Positions 14,788 to 16,046 of a stretch of DNA of 16,046 nucleotides are shown in pieces. A model generated the notes under the pieces. It worked only from the letters and a program-made list of their open reading frames with translations. It ran no database searches and was not told where the DNA came from. The translations under genes were made by a program, and so were the position numbers. The stretch is taken from positions 2,866 to 18,911 of the forward strand of contig DIKN01000107.1 of assembly GCA_002424575.1 (NCBI GenBank), read 5' to 3'. The stretch comes from Acholeplasmataceae bacterium UBA5617. GTDB taxonomy: Bacteria > Bacillota_I > Bacilli_A > Acholeplasmatales > Acholeplasmataceae. Numbering within the stretch: position 1 is the stretch's first letter; each line of letters starts with the position of its first letter.

Positions 14788-14852
14788 CACCTAAGTACTC
14801 TCCTCATTGTTCTACCCGTATTCACACAACGAATACGGGTAGGCCTTAGGTG
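14788..14852 (+). terminator. Nested inverted repeat after the large GH3 gene
   Basis: The inner stem is perfect over 12 bp: CTACCCGTATTC (14812-14823) and GAATACGGGTAG (14831-14842), loop ACACAAC. An outer 8-bp pair, CACCTAAG (14788-14795) and CTTAGGTG (14845-14852), encloses it, with 16 unpaired bases on the left and 2 on the right. There is no T-run after it on either strand, so it is not a standard intrinsic terminator. It may stabilise the mRNA 3' end, terminate by another route, or bind a regulator. Confidence 0.5.
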
Positions 14853-14866
14853 TATATCGAAAAATG

Positions 14867-14918
14867 TTTAAATGATCACTTTTCATGTTGCACATGCCTA
14901 GAGGAGTGATCATTTAAA
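14867..14918 (+). promoter_or_regulatory. 14-bp inverted repeat upstream of the canonical GH3 gene
   Basis: TTTAAATGATCACT (14867-14880) and AGTGATCATTTAAA (14905-14918) are perfectly complementary and separated by 24 nt, within which CATGT-TGC-ACATG (14884-14896) forms a small hairpin. Each arm also contains the palindrome TGATCA. It lies 49 nt before the GH3 start, where a repressor operator pair or a leader RNA structure could control expression. I cannot name the regulator, and I see no convincing promoter hexamers nearby. Confidence 0.45.
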
Positions 14919-14967
14919 ACCTTTTCACATGTATTACGCGCATTTTACCTTCAAAAGGAGACACACT

Positions 14968-16046
14968 ATGAAATATAAAGACTTGATTCGTCAGATGTCG
15001 GTCGAAGAAAAAGCGTCATTAATGTCTGGTAAAGATTTTTGGCAGACACAAAACATTGATCATTTAAACATACCTAGCATCTTTTTAGCGGATGGACCCA
15101 ACGGTCTTAGAAAACAAAAAGCTGCCGCAGACCATCTTGGTCTTAATGAAGCGGTTAAATCCACATGTTTTCCAACCTCTGCAACGATTGCAAACTCTTG
15201 GAATCCGTTGCTTGTTGAAACTGTCGGTACAATGATCGGTGCTGAAGCTGTTGCTGAAAAGGTATCCGTTGTCTTAGGGCCAGGCATCAATATCAAACGT
15301 AATCCTCTTGGAGGAAGAAATTTTGAATATTATTCAGAAGATCCCTATCTAGCCGGTAAACTTGCATCAGGTTTCATTCGTGGTGTACAAAATCATGGTA
15401 TCGCTGCATCGGTAAAACACTTTGCAGCCAATAACCAAGAATTGAGAAGAATGTCCATTGATTCAGTCGTCGATGAACGTGCACTTCGTGAAATCTATCT
15501 GACCGCATTTGAAATGGCTGTCAAAGAAGGAAAAACGAAGACCGTGATGGCATCATATAACTTACTCAATGGTGTGTATACCAACGAAAACCCTCATCTT
15601 CTTCAAGACATTCTACGAAAAGAATGGGGATTTAAAGGTGTTGTTGTATCAGATTGGGGCGGCATCAACGATCGTGTTGAAGCATTGAAGGCGTCATCAG
15701 AACTTGAAATGCCAGGTTCTGGAGGTGACACTAATCAAGAAATCATTCGTGCGATAAATAATGGAACACTCAAAGAGGATGTTTTGGATGAAGCTGTTGA
15801 TCGCCTACTGACGTTAATCTTTGATACCAGTGAATCAATTAATGATAGTGATGCAAAAATGGATATGGATTTGCATCATATGGTCGCACAAACTGCGGCA
15901 GAAGAATCAATGGTTTTACTTAAAAATGATACCAAGATTTTACCCATCAAAAACGGTCAGAAAATAGGTATTATTGGTGACTTTGCACGTCTGCAACGTT
16001 TCCAAGGGGCGGGCTCATCAGGGGTTAACCCAACCAGACTTGATTC
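14968..16046 (+). CDS. Canonical-order GH3 beta-glucosidase, 3' end cut by window
   Basis: Probable cytoplasmic GH3 beta-glucosidase; the first ~359 residues are in the window and the frame is still open at the last base. There is no signal peptide or membrane segment. The domain order is the common one: the TIM barrel comes first (ADGPNG at 41-46, GGRNFEYYSEDP from 115, K150-H151 in VKHFAANNQE, nucleophile D229 in VVSDWGG). The start of the C-domain follows (ESMVLLKND, 314-321; then KIGIIGDFA and GAGSSGVNPTR). The acid/base residue lies beyond the window. AAGGAG (14955-14960) is 7 nt before the ATG. All diagnostic barrel motifs match textbook bacterial beta-glucosidases better than the two permuted neighbours do. 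It probably hydrolyses imported oligosaccharides or glycosides produced by the surface enzymes (inference), and it is separated from them by two inverted repeats, so it may be regulated independently. Confidence 0.93.
   Translation, partial: MKYKDLIRQMSVEEKASLMSGKDFWQTQNIDHLNIPSIFLADGPNGLRKQKAAADHLGLNEAVKSTCFPTSATIANSWNPLLVETVGTMIGAEAVAEKVSVVLGPGINIKRNPLGGRNFEYYSEDPYLAGKLASGFIRGVQNHGIAASVKHFAANNQELRRMSIDSVVDERALREIYLTAFEMAVKEGKTKTVMASYNLLNGVYTNENPHLLQDILRKEWGFKGVVVSDWGGINDRVEALKASSELEMPGSGGDTNQEIIRAINNGTLKEDVLDEAVDRLLTLIFDTSESINDSDAKMDMDLHHMVAQTAAEESMVLLKNDTKILPIKNGQKIGIIGDFARLQRFQGAGSSGVNPTRLD

Overview
The window (about 40% GC by eye) looks like a low-GC Bacillota chromosome. TGA is used as a stop (the response regulator, kinase and lipoprotein genes all end in it) and Trp is always TGG, so the mycoplasma code is excluded. 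AAGGAG-type ribosome binding sites, InlB-type B-repeats, an AgrC-like kinase and a YeeI-type YebC fit an Erysipelotrichia, Acholeplasmatales or Izemoplasmatales-like lineage. That placement is an inference; no marker in the window fixes it.

Layout, all genes on the + strand. (1) 1-603 is the 3' end of a housekeeping yebC-family gene, closed by a strong intrinsic terminator at 632-662. (2) 832-2870 is a two-component pair with ATGA overlap: a LytTR response regulator and an AgrC/GHKL-type histidine kinase. A 24-codon reading frame (2867-2941) overlaps the kinase stop in the same ATGA manner. (3) 2871-2999 is a compact intergenic region with a direct repeat of 21-nt period, a long T-tract and a possible -10 box. 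(4) 3000-9520 is a probable operon: a lipoprotein with nine InlB B-repeats and a CBM6/35-like C-terminal module, a membrane-anchored GH3 glycosidase in circularly permuted domain order, and a cytoplasmic Gfo/Idh/MocA oxidoreductase. (5) 9720-14750 encodes a 1676-residue surface protein: a second permuted GH3, two Ig-like modules, one B-repeat, an Ala-rich coiled-coil stalk and a C-terminal sorting-signal-like tail (VPETG, hydrophobic segment, KKRS). (6) 14751-14967 holds two large inverted repeats. (7) 14968 to the window end is a GH3 beta-glucosidase in canonical order with no signal peptide, truncated by the window.

Working model (inference): the locus degrades a glycoside at the cell surface. 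The lipoprotein binds carbohydrate, two differently anchored permuted GH3 enzymes trim it outside the cell, and the soluble GH3 and the oxidoreductase process imported products inside. The adjacent two-component system may sense a peptide and activate the surface operon through the 21-nt-period repeats. No transporter is visible in the window, so the import step is missing. The substrate cannot be deduced from sequence. The most unusual points are the pair of permuted GH3 enzymes with different anchors, the stalked architecture of the large protein, and the dense regulatory intergenic region between the kinase and the lipoprotein.
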